Positions 1-9,821 of a DNA stretch of 64,000 bases are shown one piece after another (the first letter of the stretch is position 1; the number at the start of each line of letters is the position of its first letter). A program made the position numbers and the translations under genes. Source of the DNA: Oligoflexales bacterium (GTDB taxonomy: Bacteria; Bdellovibrionota_B; Oligoflexia; Oligoflexales; RGVZ01). The stretch is taken from contig CANFEB010000004.1 in the NCBI GenBank assembly GCA_947445775.1, positions 1-64,000 of the forward strand, given 5' to 3'. Below the pieces are notes generated by a model. It saw only the letters and a program-made list of their open reading frames with translations. It was not told where the DNA came from and searched no databases.

Positions 1-471
1 TCCATAAATCTGCGGGAAGAGAAAACAGAGTCCACCGAGGCCACCTACCGGTATACCCATGGAATTCGGGGCCATGACGGGCTGTGCCAACGTTTACTCC
101 ACGGGCATCGCAGCAAAATCGAGGTCTTTATCGGCGATGAACGCCGGCCCGATCTCGAGCACTTTGTAACGCGCGAAATTTTCGGATCCAATGTTCACAT
201 CGCAACACCAGAACAGATCGTTTCAGGTGGCGGTGAAATTGGTCAGCGCGGAAAAACCGACGAACCAGTCACTCTGGCTTATCGCGGATCCCTTGGCCAA
301 TACCGTTTGGTTCTGCCATCATCCCGGATATTCTTTGTGGAAAAGGAAACCTCCATCGAAAGAATCACGATGGAAGTGGCAAAGCTCCTGAAACGTGAAG
401 AAAACCCACGGGAAAAATTGCGAGTGCTCTGCTACGAAGGCATCAACAAAGGCGCCGTCGCAGAACTCTGA
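1..471 (+). CDS. QueD/6-pyruvoyl-tetrahydropterin synthase-like protein, C-terminal part
   Basis: The reading frame is open from the first base and ends at a TGA at 469-471, so the start lies outside the window. About 156 residues are visible. The segment CQRLLHGHRSKIEVFIGDE resembles the zinc-binding Cys...HGH motif of the 6-carboxy/6-pyruvoyl tetrahydropterin synthase family, which acts in queuosine or pterin synthesis. The C-terminus LCYEGINKGAVAEL resembles the family's closing strand. The middle part is divergent, so the substrate cannot be named. Its last 40 bases overlap the convergent amidotransferase gene. Confidence 0.55.
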   Translation, partial: SINLREEKTESTEATYRYTHGIRGHDGLCQRLLHGHRSKIEVFIGDERRPDLEHFVTREIFGSNVHIATPEQIVSGGGEIGQRGKTDEPVTLAYRGSLGQYRLVLPSSRIFFVEKETSIERITMEVAKLLKREENPREKLRVLCYEGINKGAVAEL

Positions 472-1079
472 TCCCGTGTCTTCATCCAGGCCGTCGCGTA
501 AGCCAACCACTTATCCCTGAATCCGGAAATATCGTCGCTCAAGAATGATTCAGGGTGAAATTGCACCCCCACGGCTTTGATTCCAGCAATAGATTCAATG
601 GCCTGTACATCCCCAAACTCGCAGGTCGCGGTCACCCGCACAGGAAATGAGGCTTTCCCAACATTTGGGCGTGCCCGCAGCGCCAGCGAATTGTAGGTCG
701 CCGCTTTAAAATCAGGCAAATCCCCGAAAAAAAACGAGCTGGCATCCGGAATGATCGATCTTCGCGTGCCATGGAAGGGCTGCGCAGCCCTGACCACCTC
801 CCAGCCACCAACAACGCCAAGAATTTGATGGCCGAGGCAAATCCCCAAAACAGGGGCGCGCCCGACGATTGCACGACACAAATCAAGGGATTCCGTGGCG
901 TCCATGGGACTGCCCGGACCAGGAGAAAAAACCACCGGAAACTCCCCGGATCGCAACTTTCGCATGGCCGCGACGTCATCAACTGGAATTCGCTGCACTG
1001 CCGTAGACCCAGCGCCGGCCATCAACCAAGCCAGGACATTGAAGCTGAAACTATCGAAATGATCGACAAAACAGATCAA
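432..1079 (-). CDS. pabA: Class I glutamine amidotransferase, PabA/TrpG type
   Basis: This is the glutaminase subunit that supplies ammonia to aminodeoxychorismate or anthranilate synthase in the cytoplasm. The nucleophile motif GICLGHQ and the C-terminal GVQFHPES with its His-Glu pair are both present, and 215 aa is the normal length. The start is TTG at 1079, preceded by GGGGAGAG at 8 nt. The large subunit (PabB/TrpE) is not in the window, so PabA and TrpG cannot be separated. A class IV aminotransferase at 23951 would fit a PabC partner but lies far away. It is divergent from the exported protein at 1157, with 77 bp between them. Confidence 0.85.
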   Translation of the reverse strand: MICFVDHFDSFSFNVLAWLMAGAGSTAVQRIPVDDVAAMRKLRSGEFPVVFSPGPGSPMDATESLDLCRAIVGRAPVLGICLGHQILGVVGGWEVVRAAQPFHGTRRSIIPDASSFFFGDLPDFKAATYNSLALRARPNVGKASFPVRVTATCEFGDVQAIESIAGIKAVGVQFHPESFLSDDISGFRDKWLAYATAWMKTRDQSSATAPLLMPS

Positions 1080-1156
1080 TTTTGTTCTCTCCCCAGCCAG
1101 TATGGTTATAGGCCTTCATACCATTCGAGGCACCGAGGCTGTGTTAACATGTAAGG

Positions 1157-1861
1157 ATGAATCATACGCTGATCAATCCTAGTCTGATGAAACATGTAGG
1201 ACTTACCATCGTTGCGGGTGGTCTGGCCACCCTGTGGGCCCAGACAGGATTTGCCGTGAACAGTAGCGCCTGCCCCGGGACGGCAAATCGTTTATGCCTG
1301 TATTCCCCGGTCGATCCCGCAGGATCTAAGGGCAGTCAATCCCTTGCCGTAGGTATTGGCGTTACCTCCGGGGAATCGTCCGCAATCCCGTCAAGTCAGG
1401 TGAACCCTGCAACCCAGATTCCAGAGCAGGTGTTCCGGGCTCATGTCACCAAGGGGTTAGCCGTTCCCGTGGATTTAGGAATGATATTGGGGTCCAGCGA
1501 AACCGGGCAATTTCAGCAGGCAGGGGTTCATGCCCAATGGACCATTTTCGAGGGTTTCCGTTTGCCAGCCGTTACGGCCCGCGCAGCCCTCTTGCGATCC
1601 TCTTGGGCACGTGGCGGTGACATACTCGAAATGGCTTCGATCAACTCCAGAAACATCGAATTGCTCGGATCTTGGGGGGTTTTAGGAATTCTGACCCCGT
1701 ATGCAGGAGTCGGTTGGGCTGAAGTTGGCAATGATTCAACCATTCAGAACTTTATCGGCCTTGAAATCCAAGCGCTGCCCCCATTCATGCGCTTAGGCAT
1801 AGAATCGCGGAAGGCATTTTCCAATCGCTACGTTTTGGCAAAAATCAGCTTGGGCCTTTGA
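1157..1861 (+). CDS. Exported protein of unknown function, possible outer-membrane protein
   Basis: I do not recognise this 234-aa protein. A signal peptide is visible (MKHVGLTIVAGGLATLWAQ, cleavage near TGFA-VN), which suggests that the true start may be the ATG at 1187 rather than 1157. At 1157 an AAGG abuts the ATG with no spacing. The mature part has alternating hydrophobic and polar strands (AVGIGVT, HAQWTIF, RLGIE) and ends in ISLGL, as in small outer-membrane barrels. Two cysteines sit near the mature N-terminus. It overlaps the end of murG by 17 bases in convergent orientation. Confidence 0.6.
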   Translation: MNHTLINPSLMKHVGLTIVAGGLATLWAQTGFAVNSSACPGTANRLCLYSPVDPAGSKGSQSLAVGIGVTSGESSAIPSSQVNPATQIPEQVFRAHVTKGLAVPVDLGMILGSSETGQFQQAGVHAQWTIFEGFRLPAVTARAALLRSSWARGGDILEMASINSRNIELLGSWGVLGILTPYAGVGWAEVGNDSTIQNFIGLEIQALPPFMRLGIESRKAFSNRYVLAKISLGL

Positions 1862-2978
1862 TCGCCGCATTCAATTCTTCGATGATCGCCTGCCCGGATA
1901 CTTCCGAAGCAACTCCAGGCGGAAACCTGGAAACGGTCGCATCACGGGAATCAAGTGCATTGCGAATGACGGAGACCAAGCTATCTCGATTAGCATCCGC
2001 CTCTCGTAAAACCTCTGCCCAGCCTTGATGCTTAAAGGATGCAGCATTGAGGATTTGGTCGCCGCGACTGCCTTTTTCAAGGGGCATCAAAATCATTGGT
2101 TTCTTGATTGCAAGCATTTCAAATATTGAATTCGCTCCAGCCCGACACACGGCAAGATCAGATGCCGCCATCACATCGGGCAGTTCACGATTTAAAAATT
2201 CGAACGATTTGTAGCGGTCACGAATTTGACTTGACAGCGCATCCACCTGCGTCACGCCAAACTTTGGCGCCTCCATCTTGCCATGACCCGTCAAGTGAAC
2301 GACCCGGCAAAATAGGAGAAGTTCTGGCAGAGATTCCGCCACCAAGTCATTAATGAATTTCGCCCCTTGGGATCCACCCATAAAAAGGACGACCGGAAGG
2401 CAGGCTGCGGCGTCAGCCCCGGACCAGCCGCAGAGGGCCAGACCCCGGCCCCGGTCACCGGAATAGACTTCGGGCCGGACAGGAATTCCGACACAACGGG
2501 ACGAACGGCCGACAAAATACCGAGACGTCTCCGGAAATGCGTATAAATTCATACTGGCAAAACGAGAAATAATCAGGTTTGCCAACCCAGGCGAAACGTC
2601 CGACTCGTGGGACACGACAGGCACCCTTGCCAACCACGCGCCAACGGCAACAGGAACTGCGACAAAACCGCCTTTGCTGAAAACACACACTGGACGGATG
2701 CGCAGCATCAAGAAAAATGACTGCACCGTTCCAGCAAACACCCGAAAAAGATCCAGCAAGTTTTCTAGCGAGAAATAACGGCGGAGTTTTCCCGACTGGA
2801 TTTGGACAAACTTGATGCCGGCCGAGCGGACAAGATTTTCTTCAATGCCGTGAGAGCCAATGTAAACCAAATCAAACCCCGCCTCTTTAAGAGCGGGAGA
2901 AATCGCTAGATTGGGCATGACATGGCCGGCAGTTCCGCCACCAGTCAAAACAACAATGCGCGGCCCAGAATCACGCAT
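1845..2978 (-). CDS. murG: UDP-GlcNAc:undecaprenyl-PP-MurNAc-pentapeptide GlcNAc transferase MurG
   Basis: MurG adds GlcNAc to lipid I to make lipid II at the inner face of the cytoplasmic membrane. The N-terminal glycine-rich loop [15 protein letters not shown], the FSKGGF segment, the HESD motif near residue 125 and the donor-site stretch [13 protein letters not shown] are typical of this GT28 enzyme. Length 377 aa is normal. The start ATG overlaps the end of dppF by 8 bases, so murG is the last gene of the long minus-strand run. No mur/fts neighbours are present, which differs from the usual dcw cluster position. Confidence 0.95.
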   Translation of the reverse strand: MRDSGPRIVVLTGGGTAGHVMPNLAISPALKEAGFDLVYIGSHGIEENLVRSAGIKFVQIQSGKLRRYFSLENLLDLFRVFAGTVQSFFLMLRIRPVCVFSKGGFVAVPVAVGAWLARVPVVSHESDVSPGLANLIISRFASMNLYAFPETSRYFVGRSSRCVGIPVRPEVYSGDRGRGLALCGWSGADAAACLPVVLFMGGSQGAKFINDLVAESLPELLLFCRVVHLTGHGKMEAPKFGVTQVDALSSQIRDRYKSFEFLNRELPDVMAASDLAVCRAGANSIFEMLAIKKPMILMPLEKGSRGDQILNAASFKHQGWAEVLREADANRDSLVSVIRNALDSRDATVSRFPPGVASEVSGQAIIEELNAAIKGPS

Positions 2979-3993
2979 GATGGCAAGCCACCAAATGTGA
3001 GGCTCCGGATCCCTGAGTCATCTCCCTGAAAATTGGCTTCTCGCGAGCACAAAGTTCCGTGGCAATCGGACATCTAGTCCGGAAGACACAACCAGATGGT
3101 GGATTAACTGGACTCGGCACATCTCCAGCAAGGATCTCGCGGCTGCGTCCCGCTTTTTGCATTTCGGGACGTGGAATCGCAGCCAGAAGGGCCTTTGTGT
3201 ATGGATGCCAAGGGTTGCCATACAGATCATCAGCCGACGCCAGCTCCACCATATGACCGAGATACATGACCCCAACGCGGTCGCTGATGTGTTCAATGAC
3301 GGCAAGATCGTGAGCGATAAATAAATACGACAAACCGAACTGGTCACGGAGATCGCATAGAAGATTAAGAATTTGCGATTGAATCGAAACATCCAAGGCA
3401 CTGACCGGTTCATCCAACACGATCAGTTTCGGGCGCAAAGCCAAAGCCCGGGCAATTCCAATGCGCTGGCGTTGCCCGCCAGAAAATTCATGGGGGTAAC
3501 GATGATAAGACTCTTGAGGCAGTCCGACATGACGCAGCAGCTCAAGAACCTTCTCCTTGAGGACTGCTCCCTTGGCCTCCCGGTGAATCACAAACGGTTC
3601 GGCCAGGATTTCTCCGACAGTCATACGGGGATTTAAAGATGAAAATGGATCCTGGAAAACAATCTGCATTTCGCGACGAAGCGCACGCATTCTGGAGGCA
3701 GAAGCCTGGGCGATATTCTCGCCCTGAAACACAACTGACCCAGAAGTTGGCTCAATCAAACGCAGGATCGAGCGACCGAGGGTCGATTTGCCGCAGCCTG
3801 ACTCGCCAACGAGTCCCAGCGTCTCGCCCTTTCGAATTTCAAATGAAACCCCGTTCACGGCTTGTACAAACGAGCGGCTCCGACTGAACAGTCCCCCGGA
3901 CACAGGAAAATGCTTAGTTAGATTGTTAACAGTCAGCAGTGATTGCCTGTGGCTTTCGACGTCGCTATTGGCTTGGTTCACGACTTGCTTCAC
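2971..3993 (-). CDS. dppF: Oligopeptide/dipeptide ABC transporter ATP-binding protein (DppF/OppF type)
   Basis: This is an ABC ATPase of the peptide/nickel importer family. Walker A ([11 protein letters not shown]), signature FSGGQRQR and Walker B (LIVLDEP) are intact. The C-terminal oligopeptide-transporter region has the CVFRTRCP cysteine pair that can bind an iron-sulfur cluster. I chose GTG at 3993 because GGAGGGG lies 5 nt upstream and it gives a 4-base GTGA overlap with dppD; the frame extends to 4017. No permease or binding-protein genes adjoin, so the cargo is unknown. Confidence 0.9.
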   Translation of the reverse strand: MKQVVNQANSDVESHRQSLLTVNNLTKHFPVSGGLFSRSRSFVQAVNGVSFEIRKGETLGLVGESGCGKSTLGRSILRLIEPTSGSVVFQGENIAQASASRMRALRREMQIVFQDPFSSLNPRMTVGEILAEPFVIHREAKGAVLKEKVLELLRHVGLPQESYHRYPHEFSGGQRQRIGIARALALRPKLIVLDEPVSALDVSIQSQILNLLCDLRDQFGLSYLFIAHDLAVIEHISDRVGVMYLGHMVELASADDLYGNPWHPYTKALLAAIPRPEMQKAGRSREILAGDVPSPVNPPSGCVFRTRCPIATELCAREKPIFREMTQGSGASHLVACHHA

Positions 3994-5024
3994 GACAGCC
4001 CCTCCGGACGCCAGCACGCGACCTCATGGCGAGAAGACACCGTGGTCAATTCTGGTTCCACCTCGCGGCACTGTTGCGCCACCAGAGGGCAGCGGTCTTG
4101 GAACCGGCAGCCCTTCGGATAATTTCCCGGCGCAGGGACAGACCCTTCGATCGTTGGCAACCGGCTAACTTTTCTGCCCAATCTAGGTATTGAGTTGAGC
4201 AAACCGCGTGTGTACGGATGCCGCGCTCCTGAAAAAACTTCTGCTACCGGAGCCTTTTCCACAATCCGGCCAGCATACATCACCACCACACTTTCGCAGA
4301 CCTCTGCGACGACACCAAGGTCGTGGGTGATCAGAAGTATCGACGTTCCAAGATCTCGTTGCAGGGATGACATCAATTCAAGAATTTGGGCCTGGATCGT
4401 GACATCAAGGGCTGTCGTCGGCTCATCTGCGATCAGGAGTTCCGGACGACAAGCAAGTGCCATGGCGATCATAACCCTTTGACGCATGCCTCCGGACAAT
4501 TGATGTGGGTATTCATCCACTCGGCTTTCCGGGGCAGGAATCCGGACGACACGGAGCATTTCAATCGCTTTTTCTCTGGCCTCCAAGCGACTCGAACCTT
4601 GATGAATCTTGAAGACTTCGCCCACCTGATCACCGATGGTGAAAACAGGATTGAGGCTGGTCATGGGTTCCTGAAAAATCATGCTGATACGATTGCCCCG
4701 GAAATTCTGCATGCCTTTCTCGGAAACCTGAACAAGGTCAGTGCCGTCGAGCAGGATTTGGCCCGACGCGATTCGCCCGGGAGAGGCCACAAGCCTCATG
4801 ATGGAGAGGGAGGTGACACTTTTGCCACACCCTGATTCGCCCACCAGTCCGACAGTACCGCCACGGGGAATACTAAAAGAGATATTATCCACGGCGCGGA
4901 CGGGGCCCGCCTCTGTGAGAAATTCAGTCGTCAATCCACGAACAGAAAGAAGATCAGTTGTTTGTCCTGATGGTCCTATTTGTCCTGATTGCAAAGGCTT
5001 TAAAGCCTGTAAAGACTCACTCAT
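3990..5024 (-). CDS. dppD: Oligopeptide/dipeptide ABC transporter ATP-binding protein (DppD/OppD type)
   Basis: This is the paired ATPase of the same importer. Walker A ([11 protein letters not shown]), signature QLSGGMRQR, Walker B ([12 protein letters not shown]) and the C-terminal CRFQDRCP motif are present. The ATG at 5024 is preceded by GGAGG at 5 nt and overlaps the upstream stop as ATGA, so it is preferred over a TTG at 5054. With DppF it would form the heterodimeric motor of a peptide or metal importer whose membrane parts must be encoded elsewhere. Confidence 0.9.
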   Translation of the reverse strand: MSESLQALKPLQSGQIGPSGQTTDLLSVRGLTTEFLTEAGPVRAVDNISFSIPRGGTVGLVGESGCGKSVTSLSIMRLVASPGRIASGQILLDGTDLVQVSEKGMQNFRGNRISMIFQEPMTSLNPVFTIGDQVGEVFKIHQGSSRLEAREKAIEMLRVVRIPAPESRVDEYPHQLSGGMRQRVMIAMALACRPELLIADEPTTALDVTIQAQILELMSSLQRDLGTSILLITHDLGVVAEVCESVVVMYAGRIVEKAPVAEVFSGARHPYTRGLLNSIPRLGRKVSRLPTIEGSVPAPGNYPKGCRFQDRCPLVAQQCREVEPELTTVSSRHEVACWRPEGLS

Positions 5025-5506
5025 TCCAGCCTCCTTCCTGACAATGCTTCCCAAAAGTGAGGGACAATGCTGCTGAAGGGAAAATGGCGATCAATTGCCT
5101 CGATAATGTCACTGCGTTCGCCAGAACACCAACGGACTTTGCCATGCAGCATGTCCTCAACCATCAATCGCGACTGCGCATCCCAAGCGTCCGCAATGGC
5201 AACCCGATATGATTTATCATCTCCAGTCCCCTCAAAGTCCAGAACTATGCAGCACCGGCTCCTGGCAAAAGGAAAAGGCAACAGGCTGACGCTGATTTCA
5301 TCGAAAGAATCATTCCGGATGTTTCTAACTCGGGGCAAATTCAAAATCTCAGCGGCTAGATCTGCAAATGTTGACTCGGAAACCATATTGGTTTCAATCA
5401 AAGCTTCAAATGAAGAGCAGCTCCAGCGCTTGCAAAAACCAGACAGCATGATGCGCTGGTCATCCGAGATTAAACCCCGACTGGAAAGCGCAGAAACTGC
5501 ATCCAT
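5021..5506 (-). CDS. Stand-alone GspE/MshE N-terminal-like domain protein
   Basis: This 161-aa protein has the helical-then-alpha/beta layout of the N-terminal domain of type II secretion and type IV pilus ATPases, with no ATPase domain attached. The part around [14 protein letters not shown] followed by [10 protein letters not shown] and VAIADAWD matches the typical pattern of that fold. The repeated RLGxxL motif that MshEN domains use to bind cyclic di-GMP is not clear, so ligand binding is doubtful. ATG at 5506 has GAGGGG at 7 nt and is preferred over TTG at 5521. It overlaps dppD by ATGA. The role is unknown. Confidence 0.6.
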   Translation of the reverse strand: MDAVSALSSRGLISDDQRIMLSGFCKRWSCSSFEALIETNMVSESTFADLAAEILNLPRVRNIRNDSFDEISVSLLPFPFARSRCCIVLDFEGTGDDKSYRVAIADAWDAQSRLMVEDMLHGKVRWCSGERSDIIEAIDRHFPFSSIVPHFWEALSGRRLE

Positions 5507-5524
5507 GACGCAACCCCTCAATGG

Positions 5525-6259
5525 TCAGACTTCAACCCACTTTATGAATACTCCGTACGGCCCTAGCAAGCTGCCACGGGTGGGAGCAAATAGGGTTCCG
5601 CCTGACGATTTCAACGGCGCCTTGGGCGATACTAGCACACGGATCCGGTCACTGGAAAACCAGCTGGAGGGCCAGGTTATCTCAATTTCTATGGAGTCAC
5701 GCACGGAGTCACCTAGGGATTCCCCCGACAGCGTGTTGAACCGGATTGTTCTAGATACTTCTTTGCGGACAAACCTTCGAGCCACGCGGTCCCATTGAAC
5801 CCCGCTATTATTCAACCAATTTCCGGGAATCCTCCCGGCAACAAGGCAAGCAAACTCACCAGGGCCCAGCCTGAAGTTTCGGCCGTCAACCTCAATCCGG
5901 TCGCCGTATCCGGCTATCCGGTAAGGCCCAAATTCCGCCTGCAAAACGCCTCGGGGTGCCATCGCCTGAGTGAATTCCCAGGCAATCAGCTCATCCATCG
6001 ATTCATCGCGCAGGATAACAGCCCAATTTCCATCAGAACGCTCCACCTGTTCCAGATCAAAGGCGCCAAGAAGGGCGTCGTCGCGAAGCACCGTCAACCG
6101 GAAAATATTGTTCACATCAGAACTACAGGTAAATTTTTGAAGCCTCTGGAATTGCAATTCCTCATGGGGACCTGGTGCAGATGTGGTGGCACAAGCCGAC
6201 AGTAGCAGCAATGGACTGCACGGAAGGATTAGAAGAAGAAGGAGCGACAGCACCCTCAT
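5525..6259 (-). CDS. Lipoprotein, possibly LolB-like
   Basis: The protein starts with a lipoprotein signal peptide ending in the lipobox LLSAC (Cys near residue 23), so it is predicted to be lipidated. The rest of its 244 aa looks like a beta-rich LolA/LolB-type fold, with FACLVAGRIPGNWL recalling the segment near the end of LolB. The context supports this: in Pseudomonas a TPR protein gene precedes lolB, and here the start overlaps the TPR lipoprotein stop as ATGA. LolB would insert lipoproteins in the outer membrane. The sequence match is weak. Confidence 0.45.
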   Translation of the reverse strand: MRVLSLLLLLILPCSPLLLLSACATTSAPGPHEELQFQRLQKFTCSSDVNNIFRLTVLRDDALLGAFDLEQVERSDGNWAVILRDESMDELIAWEFTQAMAPRGVLQAEFGPYRIAGYGDRIEVDGRNFRLGPGEFACLVAGRIPGNWLNNSGVQWDRVARRFVRKEVSRTIRFNTLSGESLGDSVRDSIEIEITWPSSWFSSDRIRVLVSPKAPLKSSGGTLFAPTRGSLLGPYGVFIKWVEV

Positions 6260-8052
6260 GGCCTGCGCCTCTTCTCCTCTAGGCGGACCTGAATCCGGTC
6301 ACGATCACGAGGCTCCAATTTCTGCTGCAGAGCCTTCTCGAACCATCCAATGGCCGCGTCAAGCTGGCCACGTTGGAGGGCTAATTCCCCTAAATGCTCC
6401 ATGATGACGCCCTCATCCGGAGAAATCTTGACGGCGCGAAGCAGCAATTCTTCAGCCTTCTTAGATTCACCCAACTTAAAGTAGCACCAGCCGAGCGAAT
6501 CCAAATAGGCGCCGTCTTCAGGACGAATCTCTAATGCGCGTTCAATTAATTTTCTGGCTTCTTGCAAGTCTTTGCCGTGTTCAACCATCATAAAACCAAG
6601 AAAATTAAGTGCCGCGCTATTTGCCGGCTCTTGCTTGATCAAATCCCGCATGGACTCCATGGCATCTTGGAACTTACCGGCCTTTTCCTGATAGGCACCG
6701 GTCAGGAAAACAAAACGAACTTGGTCCGGATAGCGTTCGTGTCCGGCCTTGGATTTAGCAATCGCATCATCCAATCGACCAGCTGAAACCGCCACCTCGG
6801 CAGCCAGAACGAAAAACTCCCACCCCGGATCAGGTTGATCGATAAATGACTGGAGCAAGGATTCTGCCTCAACGAGTTTGCCCTGAGTCTGGAGGATTAA
6901 AACTCGCCGGATACCCACCGCCTTGAACAAGGAAAAATCCTTGGTGACAGAAGCGTACGCCAGCAATGCATCATCGGGACGCTTGACTCGCTCATAGGCG
7001 TAACCCAAAAGCGTTGAAACCAACTCAGATGGCTGGTCACTCTTCGAAAGCTGTTCCATGATGACCAGGGCTTCCTGATCCCGCTTCAGTTCCCAAAGGA
7101 TGGCAACTCTTTGAATTTCAAGCCCGACAGATGGCTGGTTTCCTACCGCACGCGGAATGTCGGACAAGACCCTCAGGGCTTCTTCGAGGTTGCCAACCTG
7201 GCGATAGAGTTCGACAAGCTTTCTCGTCAGCTGTTCCGAAGAGTCCGCTGACTTGTAGGCCACTTCATAGACCCGCAAGGCCTCCTTGGAATTACCATTC
7301 AACTCGAGCGCCAGGGCATACAAGACGGCATTATCCGGGGAAGCCTGAATCGTGTACGCCCGTTTTGCTGATGTCAGCATTTCTTTTCGTGCGCCGGAAA
7401 GCAAACTCAACCTGGCCATCATGGACCAACCCGTCGGAGATTGGGGCCTGACCTTGGTTAGTTTGCGGGCCACTTCCTTCGCCTTCTTGCGATTGCCTGC
7501 CCGCGCTAAGATTTCCACCAGCATGGCATAAGGAAGTTCATCGGAAGGCTGACTTTTGATCACCGATTCAAGCTGGACTGCTGCCTTGGAGAATTTTCCA
7601 TCCCGAAGCAGAAGTTGGGCATAAAGAACTTTTGCCTCATTATTTTTCGGATAAAGCAAAACAAGGCGTTCTGCCTCCTTCATGGCATCTTCGGTCATTC
7701 CCGCTTCAGCCTTTGCAATGATGGCGCGCGACCCGAGCAAAGGCATAGCGTCCAAAGCATAAGCCGATGACAGCATCGTGGAACCATTTTGGGCATCGCC
7801 ACGAAGCAGCAACATTTCACCCAAAAGGTAGTGAAACCTGGCCTGGGCAACCCTTTGATCTGGCGACCAAAGAAGGTTTGATTCAACCTGGGATTCCGGA
7901 TCCCCTTCAATCACAGAAGATTCCGATGAAGCATCTCCAGGCAGTGTTCTGCCAGACACCGCCTCTTTGGTCTTGCCGCGAGCGCCTAAACGACAGGAGG
8001 CCACAGGAAGCATCATTGCGATGACAATAAAACGAATAACAGCTGGTCTCAA
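6256..8052 (-). CDS. TPR-repeat lipoprotein
   Basis: A 598-aa protein with many tandem tetratricopeptide repeats over most of its length, for example NSAALNFLGFMMVEHGKDL followed by repeats built on ALEIRPEDGAYLDSLGWC. The best start is TTG at 8052, with GGGAG 6 nt upstream. It gives a clean lipoprotein signal, MRPAVIRFIVIAMMLPVASC, with Cys20 as lipidation site. An ATG at 8085 would add a polar extension and has no ribosome site. TPR lipoproteins act as scaffolds, and pairing with a LolB-like gene is known in pseudomonads. Specific partners cannot be read from sequence. Confidence 0.8.
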   Translation of the reverse strand: MRPAVIRFIVIAMMLPVASCRLGARGKTKEAVSGRTLPGDASSESSVIEGDPESQVESNLLWSPDQRVAQARFHYLLGEMLLLRGDAQNGSTMLSSAYALDAMPLLGSRAIIAKAEAGMTEDAMKEAERLVLLYPKNNEAKVLYAQLLLRDGKFSKAAVQLESVIKSQPSDELPYAMLVEILARAGNRKKAKEVARKLTKVRPQSPTGWSMMARLSLLSGARKEMLTSAKRAYTIQASPDNAVLYALALELNGNSKEALRVYEVAYKSADSSEQLTRKLVELYRQVGNLEEALRVLSDIPRAVGNQPSVGLEIQRVAILWELKRDQEALVIMEQLSKSDQPSELVSTLLGYAYERVKRPDDALLAYASVTKDFSLFKAVGIRRVLILQTQGKLVEAESLLQSFIDQPDPGWEFFVLAAEVAVSAGRLDDAIAKSKAGHERYPDQVRFVFLTGAYQEKAGKFQDAMESMRDLIKQEPANSAALNFLGFMMVEHGKDLQEARKLIERALEIRPEDGAYLDSLGWCYFKLGESKKAEELLLRAVKISPDEGVIMEHLGELALQRGQLDAAIGWFEKALQQKLEPRDRDRIQVRLEEKRRRP

Positions 8053-8111
8053 GACACACTCCCATTGAAACATCGCAGAATTCATTGGAAGAAGTATGAC
8101 CTATAATGCGC

Positions 8112-8930
8112 CTACAATGCCACCTTGAAGCCGGTGCCGGCCCGAGAGATGACTTCATGAAGCGAGGTAATCTGGTCAAAATCAATATGAACCAGCGCAA
8201 GACCCCGGGCAGGCGCCGTGCGACCCGCTAAAGTCCGGTCACGGACGGATAAAATAGCAGTCATGTCCTTGGCTGGATCGAGCTTTCCCAGATCCAGATC
8301 CACCAGAGTGCCGACTATATTTCGAACCATTTGCTTTAAAAACCCCGAACCTTGAATCCAAACGTTGACCAATTCGCCAGACAATTCAATTTGCGCGTCA
8401 ATGATGGTCCTCTCCCTCGTTTTGGCAGAGGAATCTGCTGCACAAAAACTGGAAAAATCGTGGGTTCCACACAAACTATCAAGATTTTGAATTAATGCGG
8501 CTCCGTCTCGAAGCTCCCTGATGCGCCAAGCGAAATCTCTCAGGAATGGATTATCCCACCCGCCAGTCCACAGCCGGTATCGATAAACTTTCGCCACGGC
8601 TGCATAGACTGGATGAAAACCAGGATCGGCGACAACAATCGAGCGAATCCCCACATTATCAGGCAATAGCGCGTTCAGGCTGCGCTGCAACTTGAGCAAA
8701 TCAGGGCAGGGATCCAGAACATCGACCGCAGCAATTTGCATCTCTGCATGAACCCCAGCGTCCGTCCTTGATGCCGCCACCATCCAGGGATCCTTGATGC
8801 GAAGCACTGTCTCCAACGCCTTGCGAAAATGATCCTGAATAGCCGAATTATCAGGTTGGGACTGCCAACCGCTAAATCCAGCGCCATTATAAGCGATATT
8901 AAAACGCAGGCGGGGCAAGGGCACGTCCAA
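8112..8930 (-). CDS. truA: tRNA pseudouridine(38-40) synthase TruA
   Basis: TruA converts uridines 38-40 of the anticodon arm to pseudouridine. The catalytic aspartate lies in SRTDAGVHA (Asp57), and the N-terminal YNGAGFSGWQ and later GTHDFSSF and MVRNIVGTL segments are family landmarks. Length 272 aa is typical. The start is TTG at 8930, directly after the stop of the barrel-protein gene (TGA-TTG). It is the first codon after an in-frame stop, so no upstream start is possible. Translation is probably coupled to the gene before it. Confidence 0.93.
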   Translation of the reverse strand: MDVPLPRLRFNIAYNGAGFSGWQSQPDNSAIQDHFRKALETVLRIKDPWMVAASRTDAGVHAEMQIAAVDVLDPCPDLLKLQRSLNALLPDNVGIRSIVVADPGFHPVYAAVAKVYRYRLWTGGWDNPFLRDFAWRIRELRDGAALIQNLDSLCGTHDFSSFCAADSSAKTRERTIIDAQIELSGELVNVWIQGSGFLKQMVRNIVGTLVDLDLGKLDPAKDMTAILSVRDRTLAGRTAPARGLALVHIDFDQITSLHEVISRAGTGFKVAL

Positions 8931-9821
8931 TCAATTGACGGTCTCGAATGCAAATCCGATACCGCTGCTGCTGCGCCCGAAAGAGACGCGGTCGCGGTCA
9001 AGATAAGTCACCTGCTCCTTAAATAAAGTCAGGTAGACGAAGCCAAGCCCCAAACTATTAACCATGGAACGGACAGAACGGTCATCCAACGGATTCATCA
9101 AAATATGCACGGCAGCGCCTGAAACGTTGCCGGACAACCAGCCCTTATTCGTTAAAGCGCTGTCACCAACAACCCCTGACTGAACTTGGCGACCAGACTT
9201 AGACATCGCGGAGCTCGTTGAGAGGACGTCACGTACTTCCTGAAAATAAGCGCGCTCGCGACCATAATAGGCCTCCAGCACAATCCACTTGGCCGGAAAC
9301 GGCGTCATTCTGGCAATCCCAAGAAATTGAAAAGGCAGAAGAGTCAGCGTCGTTTTTCCGTTGTCATCAAGAGTCACTTCACCGGTCGTGGTCGAAACAC
9401 TCGATGCAGCATGACCGCTGTCCCTATAGATGCCGCTCCGAAGACCGAAACCAAGATTCACAAACCAACCCCAAGGGGTATAGTCCGCGCCGAACGTGCC
9501 GTAACGGCCCGTTTTACCGTACATATCATCGTAATACTTCAAGCCGTCGTCAAACTCAGGACTGTTATGGAAGTTGAGCTGAATGTGGTAACGGCCAAAA
9601 ATCGGTTCGGACAAGGATGACACGAACGATGAGGCAAATGACGACGCCCACGATGAGGGGGCGGGGGCAACCTCCGTCGCGTTTTCAGCCGCATTTTCCG
9701 CCGCATTTTCAGCCGCATTTTCCGCCATGGCAATGGACGGCAAGAAGAGGAAGAAGGAGGAGGAGAATAAGATTAAAAAGAAGGAAAAATACATCAATGC
9801 TTCAATCGTTCGCTTCATCAT
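8931..9821 (-). CDS. Exported protein, probable outer-membrane beta-barrel
   Basis: A hydrophobic signal peptide ending at SIAMA is followed by a four-fold AENA-type tetrapeptide repeat and a Ser/Ala/Pro linker. The remaining roughly 240 residues alternate like beta-strands (FGADYTPWGWFVNLGFGLR, SLGLGFVYLTLF), and the end is GIGFAFETVN. This is typical of a small outer-membrane barrel, but no family is recognised. The start is uncertain: GGAGG at 9836-9840 lies 14 nt before the ATG at 9821 and 2 nt before a GTG at 9833. The gene overlaps the end of asd by 20 bases. Confidence 0.7.
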   Translation of the reverse strand: MMKRTIEALMYFSFFLILFSSSFFLFLPSIAMAENAAENAAENAAENATEVAPAPSSWASSFASSFVSSLSEPIFGRYHIQLNFHNSPEFDDGLKYYDDMYGKTGRYGTFGADYTPWGWFVNLGFGLRSGIYRDSGHAASSVSTTTGEVTLDDNGKTTLTLLPFQFLGIARMTPFPAKWIVLEAYYGRERAYFQEVRDVLSTSSAMSKSGRQVQSGVVGDSALTNKGWLSGNVSGAAVHILMNPLDDRSVRSMVNSLGLGFVYLTLFKEQVTYLDRDRVSFGRSSSGIGFAFETVN

